In this document: positions 8,879-17,946 of the stretch, piece by piece | Layout: the number at the start of each line of letters is the position of its first letter | Numbering within the stretch: the first letter of the stretch is position 1 | Assembly (NCBI GenBank): GCA_021734325.1 | Contig: JAIPJF010000004.1 | Coordinates: 1 to 64,000 of the forward strand | Length of the DNA stretch: 64,000 bases | Reading direction: 5' to 3' | Source of the DNA: Fidelibacterota bacterium | Lineage (GTDB): Bacteria > Fidelibacterota > UBA8477 > JABMPR01 | Notes under the pieces: generated by a model | The model's database searches: none | What the model was told of the DNA's origin: nothing | The model's input: only the letters and a program-made list of their open reading frames with translations | Program-made: the position numbers and the translations under genes

Positions 8879-9394
8879 TTAGAACCAGGCGTACTGTGCG
8901 ATGGACATCCCCAATACTGCGATCATCATGAAGATCAGGGCGATCCGACCATTTCGATTTAAGCGCTTGCTAAGACGGGTCATTTTATCAATCTGATCCT
9001 TGGAAGGAGCACCATCCTGAGATTGCATGGCCTGGCCTGCTTGCTCCAAATTTTTTAAAATTCCCCTGATCACGAATACGGCCATCACCCAGGCAACGAT
9101 ACCTGCCAATGCTCCGATGGAAATGATCATTCCGTAACCGCTATGCATAACTGCAGGTGTCGCGGACATGGGCCAAAACAATGCCAGTCCCGAAATAAAT
9201 GTCAGGGTTGCAGAAAGATAGACCGTCGGCATTAAGCTCGTCTTTTTACTGAGGTATTGCAGCACTGATTGACCTTCGGCACCAGTAGCCTTCAGGGCTG
9301 GCTGAAAATACACAAAATTGAAGATAGCGAAACCCACCCAAAAAATCCCGGAAAATATATGAATGATTCTAAGAATAATGACCAGAGCTGTCAT
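8879..9394 (-). CDS. Four-helix integral membrane protein (DUF2269-like)
   Basis: A 171-residue membrane protein. Four hydrophobic helices lie near residues 3-27, 52-75, 82-110 and 146-168, separated by a cytoplasmic loop rich in Q, D and K (about 115-140). IIHIFSGIFWVGF near the N-terminus, with its helix-embedded His, resembles the DUF2269/CopD-like membrane family, in which such His residues may bind heme or metal. Function unknown. It is followed on the same strand by acyl-CoA dehydrogenase and preceded by DoxX, but with gaps of more than 80 bases. Confidence 0.75.
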   Translation of the reverse strand: MTALVIILRIIHIFSGIFWVGFAIFNFVYFQPALKATGAEGQSVLQYLSKKTSLMPTVYLSATLTFISGLALFWPMSATPAVMHSGYGMIISIGALAGIVAWVMAVFVIRGILKNLEQAGQAMQSQDGAPSKDQIDKMTRLSKRLNRNGRIALIFMMIAVLGMSIAQYAWF

Positions 9395-9479
9395 AAGTGA
9401 CTCCTGTTGTTAGTTTGATCTATTAACGATGATACTAGTCATATTTAAGTCAAAGATCAATAATGTCAATCTGAAAGGT

Positions 9480-9941
9480 TTACGATGAGGTGTTGGATTT
9501 ACTTTCTGCTCTTTTCCATATATTAAGCTTATTCATGGCAAATTCATCCAGTGAATATTTCCCTGGTCCAATAAACAGAAAACTCAAGAATATGACTCCG
9601 GATTTCAGTGCGTTTGAATATCTACCAAAGGTATCGCCCTGTTTGAGATGCATAAGCAGGGCTACGATCATCGTCACAAACATGAGAAAGCTTGCCGGGC
9701 GAGTCAATAGTCCAATGGCCAGCAAAAACCCACCACCGAATTCTGAGAAAGCTGCCATAAAACCCCAAAAACCCGGCAGGAGATCAAAACCGAGATCAGT
9801 GAAAGCTTTGCCCAGCTTCGTCCATGATTCCAGACCACCGATTATTTTGGGATATCCATGAACCATGAAGGATATTCCAATTCCCACCCGCAAAAGGAGG
9901 ACACCCATATCGCGGTATTTATCTGATTTTATTAAAAACAT
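9480..9941 (-). CDS. DoxX family membrane protein
   Basis: A 153-residue, four-helix DoxX/SURF4-type protein. It shows the family's opening LLLRVGIGISFMVHGYPKI, the central FxEFGGGFLLAIGLLTRPAS, and a final helix with VIFLSFLFIGPGKYSLD. DoxX proteins are inner-membrane proteins associated in other bacteria with sulfur or redox stress metabolism; the specific role here cannot be told. Confidence 0.88.
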   Translation of the reverse strand: MFLIKSDKYRDMGVLLLRVGIGISFMVHGYPKIIGGLESWTKLGKAFTDLGFDLLPGFWGFMAAFSEFGGGFLLAIGLLTRPASFLMFVTMIVALLMHLKQGDTFGRYSNALKSGVIFLSFLFIGPGKYSLDEFAMNKLNIWKRAESKSNTSS

Positions 9942-10064
9942 ATCTGTATATCTCCTCTCAAATCATGCTGGTGATCGTGAAAGATAACTTACTCATTTGC
10001 AGAACAAATGATCCCTGCTCTATCATTCAGAAGTTGGGAGAAAATAGAGAGCGCCAATCTGAGG

Positions 10065-10514
10065 CTATTGATGCCCTTTCCCAAAGAAACTGTTTAACCA
10101 GCTGTGGAATTTGTGGAGGCCTTTTGGCTCTGCAAACATCAGAATACACTCACCAGCGACCACATCCACGCCATACCTGTTGCAGAAATCAATGGCCTCC
10201 GGGGATTCTGATCCTTGCTGCATCCAGACGCGCTTGATGCCCGAGGCTGGAATCAAATTAACCATTTCCAGCGCTCGCTCCGGAGGAATGACCAATATTA
10301 AATTCTCTATTTCTCTCGGTAAAGCCTCCAGGCTGGGATAACAGCGCAGACCTTCCAATTCATTCATTTCAGGATGAAGTAGGCGGATCTTGTAACCCTT
10401 GGACATAAGGGTTTTGAGTATGGTGTTGCCAAATTTCTTCCCACTGCGAGATGCTCCCGCCAAAGCCATTTTATCCTGAGCCAGGAAGTCTTCAATTAAT
10501 TTACGGTCTTGCAT
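10065..10514 (-). CDS. CoA-binding domain protein (YccU-like)
   Basis: A 149-residue single Rossmann domain of the CoA_binding family (YccU group), as found at the N-terminus of succinyl-CoA synthetase alpha. The nucleotide-binding start ALAGASRSGKKFGN, VIPPERALEMV and VWMQQGSES are characteristic. It probably binds CoA or a similar ligand; the role in the cell is unknown. It is cytoplasmic and appears to be transcribed alone. Confidence 0.85.
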   Translation of the reverse strand: MQDRKLIEDFLAQDKMALAGASRSGKKFGNTILKTLMSKGYKIRLLHPEMNELEGLRCYPSLEALPREIENLILVIPPERALEMVNLIPASGIKRVWMQQGSESPEAIDFCNRYGVDVVAGECILMFAEPKGLHKFHSWLNSFFGKGHQ

Positions 10515-10730
10515 TATTCACCTCAACTTGTACAAATATCTGAAGAGTTCAAGGTATTCAGCAAACTTGATTAATACCAAGCTTTTGTAGTCATCCTCCC
10601 ATGGTGGAATTTTATATTTGAGTTGCTATTTCTACCGTTGTTTTCCATCCACTCTCCAGGTGATCTAACCTGATTCAATTGATTGCCAGGAATCAATTTT
10701 AACTTAAGAATTCTTTCTAAAACTTAATAT

Positions 10731-10753
10731 GTCGGTCTAAATTGCAGACCGAC
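10731..10753. promoter_or_regulatory. Inverted repeat upstream of the purine island
   Basis: Perfect 8-bp arms GTCGGTCT (10731-10738) and AGACCGAC (10746-10753) with a 7-base spacer lie 48 bp before the adenine deaminase start in the 286-bp gap. No T tract follows, so an operator is more likely than a terminator. A possible -10 (TATTAT, 10783-10788) lies downstream; no good -35 was found at standard spacing. No ribosome-binding site is clear before the ATG. The rest of the gap shows nothing recognisable. Confidence 0.5.
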
Positions 10754-10800
10754 TCAAAAATGAAACCGTTTAAAATGATAACTATTATATACATTAGAAT

Positions 10801-12444
10801 ATGACGATAACATCTGCTTTCCTTTCTCTTTCGGGGAACATCGTTGATGTTCTCAATCAGCGTATCTTTAAGGGTACCATAAATATTCATGATGGTCGCA
10901 TCGAAGCGGTTACAGAAGCGGCGGTCACAGAAAGCCAATATATCATTCCAGGCCTGATCGATGCCCATATCCACATCGAAAGTTCCATGCTTATCCCAAC
11001 GGAATTTGCCCGTGCAGCAGTAATTCACGGAACGGTGGCCACCGTATCAGATCCCCATGAGATCGCTAATGTTCTTGGGATTCGTGGTGTGGAGTTCATG
11101 CTTTACAATGCTGCTGAATCACCCTTCAAATTTCATTTCAGTGCTCCCTCCTGTGTTCCGGCAACTCCCTTCGAAACAGCCGGAGCTCATCTCGATGCCA
11201 GTGAAATCGCCGGATTACTTCAGCGTAAAGATATCGTTAGCCTGTCCGAAATGATGAATGTCCCTGGTGTACTTAATGATTCAGAAGAGGTGCTGGAAAA
11301 ATTGCAGTTGGCCAGGGATGCAGGCAAGATCATTGATGGCCACGCCCCTGGCCTACGGGGAGCCGATGTAAGAAAATATATTGCATCCGGTATAAGTACT
11401 GATCATGAATGCTTCACCCTGGAGGAGGCACTGGAGAAACTTTCCCACGGAATGCAGATCCAGATACGGGAAGGCTCTGCTGCCCGCAATCTGGATGATC
11501 TCATGCCCCTCCTCGATGAGCATTACCAGAGCTGTATGCTCTGCAGTGACGACAAGCATCCAGATGATCTGGCTGAGGGACACATCAATGACATGGTAAA
11601 ACGGGCAATTGCTTCCGGACTTGACCCGCTTAAAGTTCTCTGGGCAGCCTGTGTTACCCCTGTAAAAACCTATAATCTGGAGGTCGGCCTACTCCAGCCG
11701 GGCGATCCTGCTGACCTGGTACTCATCGATAACCTGAATAGTTTTGAGGTTCAAGCTACCTATATCAACGGAGCGTGCGTTGCAAGGTCTGGCCAGACTT
11801 ATCTTCATTCGGTAGTGGCAATACCTCTGAATAGGTTCGAAGCGAAAACTCAGGAGATGAGTAATTTTGAATTGCAGCCCAAGGCGGACATTGTCCCTGT
11901 GATTGAAGTTATCGATGGCCAGTTGATCACTAGAAAATTTCCCTGGTCACCAAAGTTGGACAGCAGGGGATTGATAGAAATGGATCTCGATGAGGATATC
12001 CTCAAGATTGCTGTACTGAACCGCTATGCTCTGGCCCGACCGGCTGTGGCATTTATTAAAAATTTTGGTCTCAAGGAGGGAGCCATCGCGTCCTCTGTTG
12101 CCCATGATTCACACAATATCGTAGCTGTTGGAACCTCTGATGAGGCTCTGACTCGCGTTCTGAATTTGATCATAAAGCATAAAGGTGGAATCGCAGCAGT
12201 TACAGATTATGATGAACATATATTGCCCCTTCCCATGGCGGGGATTATGTCCCTTCGTGACGCTTTCGAGGTTGGTGAGAAATATGACGCCTTGGATAAA
12301 ATAGCGAAGTCCCTCGGGTCTCAACTTCAGGCTCCATATATGACCTTGTCCTTCATGGCACTGCTGGTTATCCCCGATATCAAACTCAGCGACAAAGGTC
12401 TTTTTGACGGTGAGAAATTTGAATTCATGGATGTTTTTGTATGA
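10801..12444 (+). CDS. ade: Adenine deaminase
   Basis: Adenine + water to hypoxanthine + ammonia; cytoplasmic metal-dependent amidohydrolase. Of 547 residues, the N-terminal composite domain begins ISGNIVDV-like (SLSGNIVDVLNQ). The barrel carries the metal motif GLIDAHIHIESSML (His56, His58), DGHAPGL, and SDDKHPDDL near residue 240, the Ade-type signature. The C-terminal domain contains AVAHDSHNI-like VAHDSHNIVAVG, unique to bacterial Ade. It is the first gene of the 21-kb purine island and would feed adenine into the hypoxanthine-xanthine steps done by the molybdenum hydroxylases downstream. The start lacks an obvious Shine-Dalgarno sequence, but the N-terminus fits the family. Confidence 0.96.
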   Translation: MTITSAFLSLSGNIVDVLNQRIFKGTINIHDGRIEAVTEAAVTESQYIIPGLIDAHIHIESSMLIPTEFARAAVIHGTVATVSDPHEIANVLGIRGVEFMLYNAAESPFKFHFSAPSCVPATPFETAGAHLDASEIAGLLQRKDIVSLSEMMNVPGVLNDSEEVLEKLQLARDAGKIIDGHAPGLRGADVRKYIASGISTDHECFTLEEALEKLSHGMQIQIREGSAARNLDDLMPLLDEHYQSCMLCSDDKHPDDLAEGHINDMVKRAIASGLDPLKVLWAACVTPVKTYNLEVGLLQPGDPADLVLIDNLNSFEVQATYINGACVARSGQTYLHSVVAIPLNRFEAKTQEMSNFELQPKADIVPVIEVIDGQLITRKFPWSPKLDSRGLIEMDLDEDILKIAVLNRYALARPAVAFIKNFGLKEGAIASSVAHDSHNIVAVGTSDEALTRVLNLIIKHKGGIAAVTDYDEHILPLPMAGIMSLRDAFEVGEKYDALDKIAKSLGSQLQAPYMTLSFMALLVIPDIKLSDKGLFDGEKFEFMDVFV

Positions 12445-12476
12445 TTGTTCGACAACGAGTTTCACATGAAGCAATC

Positions 12477-12506
12477 GGTATTCGGGTATAGGGTATAGGG
12501 TATAGG
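12477..12506. repeat. Heptamer array GGGTATA, left flank of the small-gene cassette
   Basis: Three exact tandem copies of GGGTATA followed by GG (12484-12506), preceded by a degenerate copy GGTATTC. The array starts 32 bp after the adenine deaminase stop and 22 bp before the four-helix-bundle gene. The right flank (12996-13016) carries the inverted version. Confidence 0.85.
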
Positions 12507-12528
12507 AAAGAACTCGCTTGGTATTAAA

Positions 12529-12978
12529 ATGACAAAGAATGAACACGAAATGGACTGGTTGTTACCAAAAGACTTTATTTCTGAGCCGCCTGCAAAATAT
12601 CAGGAAGAGCGAGATTTCATGTCTCTAGTTGCATGGCAAAATGCACGAAAAGTCAAGCTGTTCTGTTATGATGAGATTGTTCCAAAACTACCTGCAGCAG
12701 AAAAATATAACCTGAAAGACCAAATTATAAGAGCCGCCACTAGTTCCACAGCAAATATTGCTGAAGGTTATGGTAGATTTCACTATAAGGAAAGTGCGCA
12801 ATTTTATAGAATTTCCAGGGGCTCTCTGTATGAGCTAAAGGACCATTTGATTAGTTGTAATGATCTTAATTACATCGATGATCATCTTTTAAGGGAGGGG
12901 TTAAATTTAATAGAGGATGCAAAAATTAATCTAAATGGCTATATCAAATTTGTCCTCTCAAAAGTAGAAAAGTTTTAG
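12529..12978 (+). CDS. Four-helix-bundle protein (23S rRNA IVP / S23 family)
   Basis: A 149-residue protein of the S23/IVP four-helix-bundle family. The family core begins near residue 33 (AWQNARKVKLFCYDEIV) and includes LKDQIIRAATSSTANIAEGYGR (written here as a pattern, residues 64-84) and FYRISRGSLYELKDHL. Relatives are encoded in intervening sequences inserted in 23S rRNA genes or as stand-alone genes, and one relative is the diversity-generating-retroelement accessory Avd. Function is uncertain; homologues form pentameric nucleic-acid-binding barrels. The N-terminal 30 residues are extra, and a later start is possible. Inverted heptamer arrays on both sides suggest a discrete mobile or inserted cassette within the purine operon. 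Confidence 0.82.
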   Translation: MTKNEHEMDWLLPKDFISEPPAKYQEERDFMSLVAWQNARKVKLFCYDEIVPKLPAAEKYNLKDQIIRAATSSTANIAEGYGRFHYKESAQFYRISRGSLYELKDHLISCNDLNYIDDHLLREGLNLIEDAKINLNGYIKFVLSKVEKF

Positions 12979-12995
12979 CAGCGTATGCTCATTCA

Positions 12996-13016
12996 TATAC
13001 CTTATACCTTATACCT
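12996..13016. repeat. Heptamer array TATACCT, right flank of the small-gene cassette
   Basis: Three exact tandem copies of TATACCT (reverse complement AGGTATA), matching the left GGGTATA array in inverted orientation with one base difference per unit. It ends about 50 bp before the molybdenum hydroxylase start. Confidence 0.85.
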
Positions 13017-13066
13017 GTTTCAGCTTCAAATTTCAGGCCTTAGTGCGGAAACCAGAGTCTGGTAAA

Positions 13067-15331
13067 ATGGTTACCTTAACCAGCATAATAGGGAAAAGAC
13101 AAAAACGTGTTGATTCCCGGGGAAAAGTTACCGGTTCAACCAGATTCATTACCGATATTAGTGTGGAGAATATGCTGCATGCTGCTCCTGTGTATTCGTC
13201 TGAACCCTTTGGCAAGCTGGTTGAAATTGATGCTGGATTGATTGATCAGGATCCTGATTTCATTGCATTTTATACAGCCAAAGATATACCTGGAGTCAAC
13301 CAGGTCGGGGTGATCCTGGAAGACCAGCCTCTATTGGCAGATGAGATTGTGCGCTATCATGGTGATAGTGTGGGTATTCTGGTTGCCAAAAGTCACGAAT
13401 CCGCGTTACGGTTGGCAGCACAGGTTATGGTGAACATTGAGATCTTTGACCCAGTTTTATCCATTGACCAGAGCCGGAATGCGACTGAGAATTTCCTCCA
13501 TGAATCCAATCTGGCCTGTCAGCACCAGGTAAAACGGGGGGATCCCGAATCTAAATTTGCGACAGCGACCCACATAATCGAAGCCCGTTTTGAGACCCCC
13601 TTTCAGGAACATTATTATCTGGAACCCCAGGGTTGCATCGCTCAACCCGATGGTCAGGGGGGAATTATTGTGATCGGCTCTCTTCAATGTCCGTTTTATG
13701 TGCAAAAAGCCATTTCAAAAGCACTTGGGCTCCCCTACTCGAAAATCAAGGTAGAGCAGGCGCCCACCGGGGGTGCTTTTGGCGGCAAGGAAGACATCCC
13801 CTCTGAAGTCTGCGCCCGTGCCGCCCTGGCAGCATTTAAATTGAACAGACCGGTAAAAATGATCTATAGCAGAACGGATGATGTACAACTCACCAGCAAA
13901 CGACACCCCTTCCAGATGCATTATAAAGTTGCTGTTTCTGACGAAGGCAAACTCCTGGCTGCCGACATTCACCTCGAAGAAAATGCCGGGGCTTATGCAA
14001 CACTCTCTTCCGTGGTTTCCTATCGATCAGCCATGCAGGCCATGGGTCCCTATGTGATCCCGAATATTTCTGTGGAATCAAAGTCCTATTATACAAACCT
14101 GCCTCCAACTGGTGCCTTCAGAGGGTTCGGTTCACCACAGGCGGCCTTTGGTCATGAGCGGATGATGGATACTATTGCTGCTGAACTCAGCATGGATCCT
14201 GTCGAACTTCGCTTAAAAAATATTCTGAAGGTGGACACGGAGACCCTTACTGGCCAACGCCTGAATTCCAGTGTGGGTGCTGAAGAAACGCTTTTAACAG
14301 CAACGGAAGCAGCTTGCTGGAATAACAAAATCCCGTCCAGTGATCCCCGCTGGAAAATCGGTTATGGGGTTTCACTTATTCACTATGGAAACTGCCTCGG
14401 TGCTGCAGGATGGTTCATGGATGGCAGTGGTGTAAAGATCAAAGTCCATCGTGATGGCAGCATCTCGGTTGCATTTGGTCTGGTTGAAATGGGCCAGGGC
14501 GCCCTCACTGCAGTAACTCAAATGACAGCAGAGGCGTTGGGTGTTGAGCCAGAAAGAATTTCTGTTTTGGCCACAGATACTGAACAAGTTCCAGATAGCG
14601 GACCCTCTGTCGCCAGTAGAAATGTGGTCATGACCGGGAATGCGATTCGTGACGCCGCCAGAAAATTACTCCCAACGCTGAAAGAAGCTGCAGCAGAACT
14701 CATGGATTGTGATCTGAACGAAGTAAAAATTGAGCACGGCTGGGTTCATAATACCAGGAATGCCGGAGCTTTGCGTTTTAAAGAGCTGACAAATTATCTC
14801 TATCTTTCTAATCGCCCCATGGACGTATTAGGCTGGTGGCATGTCCCTCAATTAGAGTATGATCCTGTATCAGGCGTTGGTGAGGCCTATTTTACTTATT
14901 CCTATGCCACCCATATCGCCAAAGTGGCTGTTGATACGCTTACAGGACTCGTAAAGGTGGAAAAAATCTGGGCTTCTCATGACATCGGTCGTGCCATTAA
15001 TCCTGCCGGTCTTGAGGCTCAGATCGAAGGGGGTACAGCCCAGGGTATCGGATGGGCTTTAACGGAAAATTTTAAGCTTAAGCTCGGTAAGGTTCTGACA
15101 AATAATCTGACGACCTACCTCCTGCCCACCGCCCTGGATGTGGGTGAGATCCAATCGATCCTGGTGGAAGATCCTGAACCGGAGGGCCCCTGGGGAGCCA
15201 AGGGTATTGGCGAACCTGCCATCATTCCAACTGCAGGAGCGATCGCGAACGCAATTAGCAATGCCATCGGGAAGCCAGTAAACAGCATCCCAATTATTCC
15301 AGAGCGTATATTGGAACTTTTAGGTAATTAA
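13067..15331 (+). CDS. Xanthine dehydrogenase-family molybdenum subunit (first set)
   Basis: Large catalytic subunit binding the molybdopterin cofactor; expected to hydroxylate hypoxanthine/xanthine or a related purine. Motifs: GGAFGGKED near residue 235-245, RGFGSPQAAFGHE, VEMGQGALTAVTQ, and AKGIGEP near 712-718, whose Glu is the catalytic base. At 754 residues it lacks the fused FeS domain of E. coli XdhD. Its probable FeS and FAD partners are 6.7 kb downstream (21989-23295), beyond five other genes. I chose the ATG at 13067 because it places the family's GKRxKRVD block close to the N-terminus; a GTG at 13043 would add eight residues. Neither has a good ribosome-binding site, perhaps because of the cassette just upstream. 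Confidence 0.93.
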   Translation: MVTLTSIIGKRQKRVDSRGKVTGSTRFITDISVENMLHAAPVYSSEPFGKLVEIDAGLIDQDPDFIAFYTAKDIPGVNQVGVILEDQPLLADEIVRYHGDSVGILVAKSHESALRLAAQVMVNIEIFDPVLSIDQSRNATENFLHESNLACQHQVKRGDPESKFATATHIIEARFETPFQEHYYLEPQGCIAQPDGQGGIIVIGSLQCPFYVQKAISKALGLPYSKIKVEQAPTGGAFGGKEDIPSEVCARAALAAFKLNRPVKMIYSRTDDVQLTSKRHPFQMHYKVAVSDEGKLLAADIHLEENAGAYATLSSVVSYRSAMQAMGPYVIPNISVESKSYYTNLPPTGAFRGFGSPQAAFGHERMMDTIAAELSMDPVELRLKNILKVDTETLTGQRLNSSVGAEETLLTATEAACWNNKIPSSDPRWKIGYGVSLIHYGNCLGAAGWFMDGSGVKIKVHRDGSISVAFGLVEMGQGALTAVTQMTAEALGVEPERISVLATDTEQVPDSGPSVASRNVVMTGNAIRDAARKLLPTLKEAAAELMDCDLNEVKIEHGWVHNTRNAGALRFKELTNYLYLSNRPMDVLGWWHVPQLEYDPVSGVGEAYFTYSYATHIAKVAVDTLTGLVKVEKIWASHDIGRAINPAGLEAQIEGGTAQGIGWALTENFKLKLGKVLTNNLTTYLLPTALDVGEIQSILVEDPEPEGPWGAKGIGEPAIIPTAGAIANAISNAIGKPVNSIPIIPERILELLGN

Positions 15332-15332
15332 T

Positions 15333-16637
15333 ATGAATCAAATTTTGTTGAGCAATCTGAGAATCATGAATCCCTTCGGTAAGCCCAAGTATCTTGAGAA
15401 TGCATCCATTCTTATCCAGGACGGTCTGATCAGGTCAGTAGGTGATCTGCCTGCGGGTTACACCGGTGAGCGTATTGATATGGCAGGGAAAACCGTGTTG
15501 CCTGGTATGATCAATGCCCACAATCATCTTTATTCAACATTGGCATTGGGAATGCCTGCACCAAAAAAAAGTCCTGGGAATTTTGTTGAGATCCTCAAGG
15601 AAATATGGTGGAAGCTGGACCTCAGTCTTGATGAGGCATCGACCAAAGCGTCCTTCGAAGCCGGTTTACTTGATTGTTTACTAAACGGTGTCACCACGGT
15701 GATTGATCACCACGCGAGCCCAAATTACATCACAGGCGCTCTAGATCTTCTGGTGGAAACAGCCAAAAAATTTGGAATCACCCTTGGTATTTGTTTTGAG
15801 GCTTCAGACCGTAACGGCGAATCCAATTTCAAAGCCGAATTATCAGAAAATATCGCGGCGATGATAAAATACGACTCTGACCCGAATGTGCTTCCCCTCC
15901 TTGGTCTACACGCCTCATTTACATTGTCAGACGCCTCCCTACAGCAAGCGGCCGAAGCATTAAAGGGACTTGAAAACGGAGGTATTCATATTCATGTAGC
16001 AGAAGATCTGGCAGACGAAAGGGACGCCCTCGAAAGAGGATATGATTCAGTTATTCAGCGATTGGACCATTTTGGTCTGCTGAATAATCGCTCCCTGATC
16101 ATTCATGGTGTTTACATCACCCGACAGGACCGCCACACTATGTTGAAGCGGGGATGCAATTTGATTCATAATCCGAGCTCAAATGCTGGCAATCAGGTGG
16201 GTATTCTGGAGACTGAGATCATTGATTCCATGAATGCCGGCCTGGGGACAGACGGCAAACAGAACAATATGATCGCCGAGGCTAAGGAAGGCATTCATAT
16301 CCGGGCAGGCAAGGGAAGTGAACCCGTAGATTACCTGAAGCTCTTATTCAAAAACAATTCTGCAATTGTTTCCCAATTATTTGGGAAGGATATCGGACAT
16401 ATTAATATCGACTCTCAGGCCGATCTAGTCTTCTATGACTACGATCCGCGAACTGAAGTGCACGCTCATAATTTCATGAGTCATATTTTATATGGACTCA
16501 AAGCTCCGTCTGACGTGATGACTCGGGGTATTTTCAGAATGCGTGCCAGGGAATTGTCTGAAATTGATGTAGAAACCATTCACCAAAACTCAAGACATGA
16601 GTCGATGAGGTTGTGGGAAAAGATGCAAAAACTGTAA
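15333..16637 (+). CDS. ssnA: SsnA-type aminohydrolase
   Basis: A 434-residue metal-dependent amidohydrolase close to E. coli SsnA (442 residues), a member of the anaerobic purine/urate gene cluster. Metal ligands: NAHNH (His63, His65), HIHVAED (His219/221), IIHG (His258) and GTDG (Asp307). SsnA-specific segments seen are IWWKLD near residue 91 and VIDHHASP near 123. It probably opens or deaminates a purine-derived ring; the exact substrate is not settled from sequence. The start is two bases after the stop of the molybdenum subunit, so translation is likely coupled. The C-terminus (HESMRLWEKMQKL) also matches the E. coli ending RRMDAL in style. Confidence 0.93.
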   Translation: MNQILLSNLRIMNPFGKPKYLENASILIQDGLIRSVGDLPAGYTGERIDMAGKTVLPGMINAHNHLYSTLALGMPAPKKSPGNFVEILKEIWWKLDLSLDEASTKASFEAGLLDCLLNGVTTVIDHHASPNYITGALDLLVETAKKFGITLGICFEASDRNGESNFKAELSENIAAMIKYDSDPNVLPLLGLHASFTLSDASLQQAAEALKGLENGGIHIHVAEDLADERDALERGYDSVIQRLDHFGLLNNRSLIIHGVYITRQDRHTMLKRGCNLIHNPSSNAGNQVGILETEIIDSMNAGLGTDGKQNNMIAEAKEGIHIRAGKGSEPVDYLKLLFKNNSAIVSQLFGKDIGHINIDSQADLVFYDYDPRTEVHAHNFMSHILYGLKAPSDVMTRGIFRMRARELSEIDVETIHQNSRHESMRLWEKMQKL

Positions 16638-16646
16638 GGACGATAC

Positions 16647-17858
16647 ATGGAAATTCATTTTGACAAGATACTGCAGCAGGCAGAAGGCTATCGATCTGAG
16701 ATCTCGCAATTCCTGCGGGACATGATTGCAATTCCCAGTGAAAGCTGTCAGGAAGAAAAAGTGATCCTGCGAATAAAGACAGAAATGGAAAAGGTCGGAT
16801 TCGACAAGATCGAAATCGATGAAATGGGCAATATTTACGGAAGCATAGGTCATGGTTCACATATTATTGCCATGGATGCCCATATCGATACGGTAGGGGT
16901 TGGCAATCTGGATAATTGGAAGGTCGATCCCTACGAGGGCTTTGAGGATGATGAGATCATTATGGGGCGCGGTGCTTCTGACCAGGAGGGTGGAATGGCC
17001 AGTATGGTCTATGCCGGTAAGATCATCAAAGATCTTCATCTGGAAGCGGATTACACCCTTGTGATCACTGGAACTGTCCAGGAGGAAGACTGTGACGGCC
17101 TTTGCTGGCAGTATATCATGGACAACAAAAAGATACAGCCGGAATTCGTGGTAAGTACAGAACCCACCTCCTGTCGGATATACCGGGGTCAGCGCGGTCG
17201 CATGGAGATCAAGGTCACTACCTCAGGTGTCAGCGCACATGGATCTGCTCCTGAGCGTGGAGATAACGCTATCTATAAAATGGCACCGATTCTGCAGGAA
17301 TTGGAAGCACTGAATCACACCTTGCGTGATCATGATTTTCTCGGGAAAGGAACCCTCACAGTTTCGGAAATATTCTACACTTCACCTTCCCGCTGCGCCG
17401 TTGCCGATGGAAGTTCCATCTCCATTGATCGCCGCCTGACTGTTGGAGAAACGGCAGAATCAGCCATCAAGGAGATTCAGGATCTGCCTGCAGTCAAAGC
17501 TGCCAACGCCACTGTGGAAATGTACGATTATGAAAGACTCAGCTATACCGGTTTCAGCTACCCGACAAAAGCCTACTTCCCCACCTGGCTTATTGATGAG
17601 GATCATGTCACGACAAAGGCTCTGGTAGATGCCTACAGGGGTTTGTTTAACGAAGAGCCCATCGTGGATAAATGGACCTTCTCGACCAATGGTGTCGCCA
17701 TCATGGGGCGCTATGGGGTCCCCTGTATCGGTTTTGGACCCGGTGCTGAAGAAGAGGCCCATGCACCCAATGAGAAGACCTGGAAGGATCATCTGGTAAA
17801 AGCGGCTGCCATGTACGCCGCCATTCCGTTGACATATTTGGAAAGGCTTAAGGCATGA
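16647..17858 (+). CDS. ygeY: YgeY-type M20 metallohydrolase
   Basis: 403 residues, the same length as E. coli YgeY. An M20/ArgE-DapE-type binuclear zinc hydrolase: [10 protein letters not shown] (His79, Asp81), [10 protein letters not shown] (bridging Asp112), VQEEDCDG (Glu146/147 general base region), and the dimerisation insert beginning [11 protein letters not shown]20 enzymes cleave amide or carbamoyl bonds of amino acid derivatives, so removal of a carbamoyl (ureido) group from a purine-derived intermediate is the likely role (inference from cluster context). It lies nine bases after ssnA and upstream of ygeW, as part of the same operon. Confidence 0.93.
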   Translation: MEIHFDKILQQAEGYRSEISQFLRDMIAIPSESCQEEKVILRIKTEMEKVGFDKIEIDEMGNIYGSIGHGSHIIAMDAHIDTVGVGNLDNWKVDPYEGFEDDEIIMGRGASDQEGGMASMVYAGKIIKDLHLEADYTLVITGTVQEEDCDGLCWQYIMDNKKIQPEFVVSTEPTSCRIYRGQRGRMEIKVTTSGVSAHGSAPERGDNAIYKMAPILQELEALNHTLRDHDFLGKGTLTVSEIFYTSPSRCAVADGSSISIDRRLTVGETAESAIKEIQDLPAVKAANATVEMYDYERLSYTGFSYPTKAYFPTWLIDEDHVTTKALVDAYRGLFNEEPIVDKWTFSTNGVAIMGRYGVPCIGFGPGAEEEAHAPNEKTWKDHLVKAAAMYAAIPLTYLERLKA

Positions 17859-17887
17859 GGATAAAATATCATTTTCACAAACGTCTT

Positions 17888-17909
17888 GGCGAGGATTCGA
17901 ATCCTCGCC
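17888..17909. promoter_or_regulatory. Perfect 22-bp palindrome between ygeY and ygeW
   Basis: The arms GGCGAGGATTC and GAATCCTCGCC abut with no spacer and sit alone in the 88-bp gap between the two genes. In RNA this makes a stable hairpin (9-bp stem, UCGA loop). Only a diluted T-rich stretch follows (AAAATTTTCG), so it may be an intercistronic processing or attenuation hairpin or a protein-binding site. Confidence 0.7.
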
Positions 17910-17946
17910 TAGTTAAAATTTTCGCCATTTTACCTGGATGTGAATT

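Noticed and set aside
10610-10680. TTTCTACCG resembling part of a purine riboswitch core before adenine deaminase
   Set aside because: The flanking helices and the conserved loop segments of the purine riboswitch are missing, so the match is only a short string.
12109-12546. 145-codon minus-strand frame across the end of adenine deaminase
   Set aside because: Lies opposite a clear gene, no family resemblance, and no ribosome-binding site.
12477-13016. A CRISPR array suggested by the short tandem repeats
   Set aside because: Seven-base units without spacers, and a coding gene between the two arrays; no cas genes.
17888-17909. The palindrome as a tRNA T-arm remnant (attachment site), because it contains TTCGAA
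   Set aside because: The T-loop closing pair would be A-C and no acceptor stem or CCA end surrounds it.
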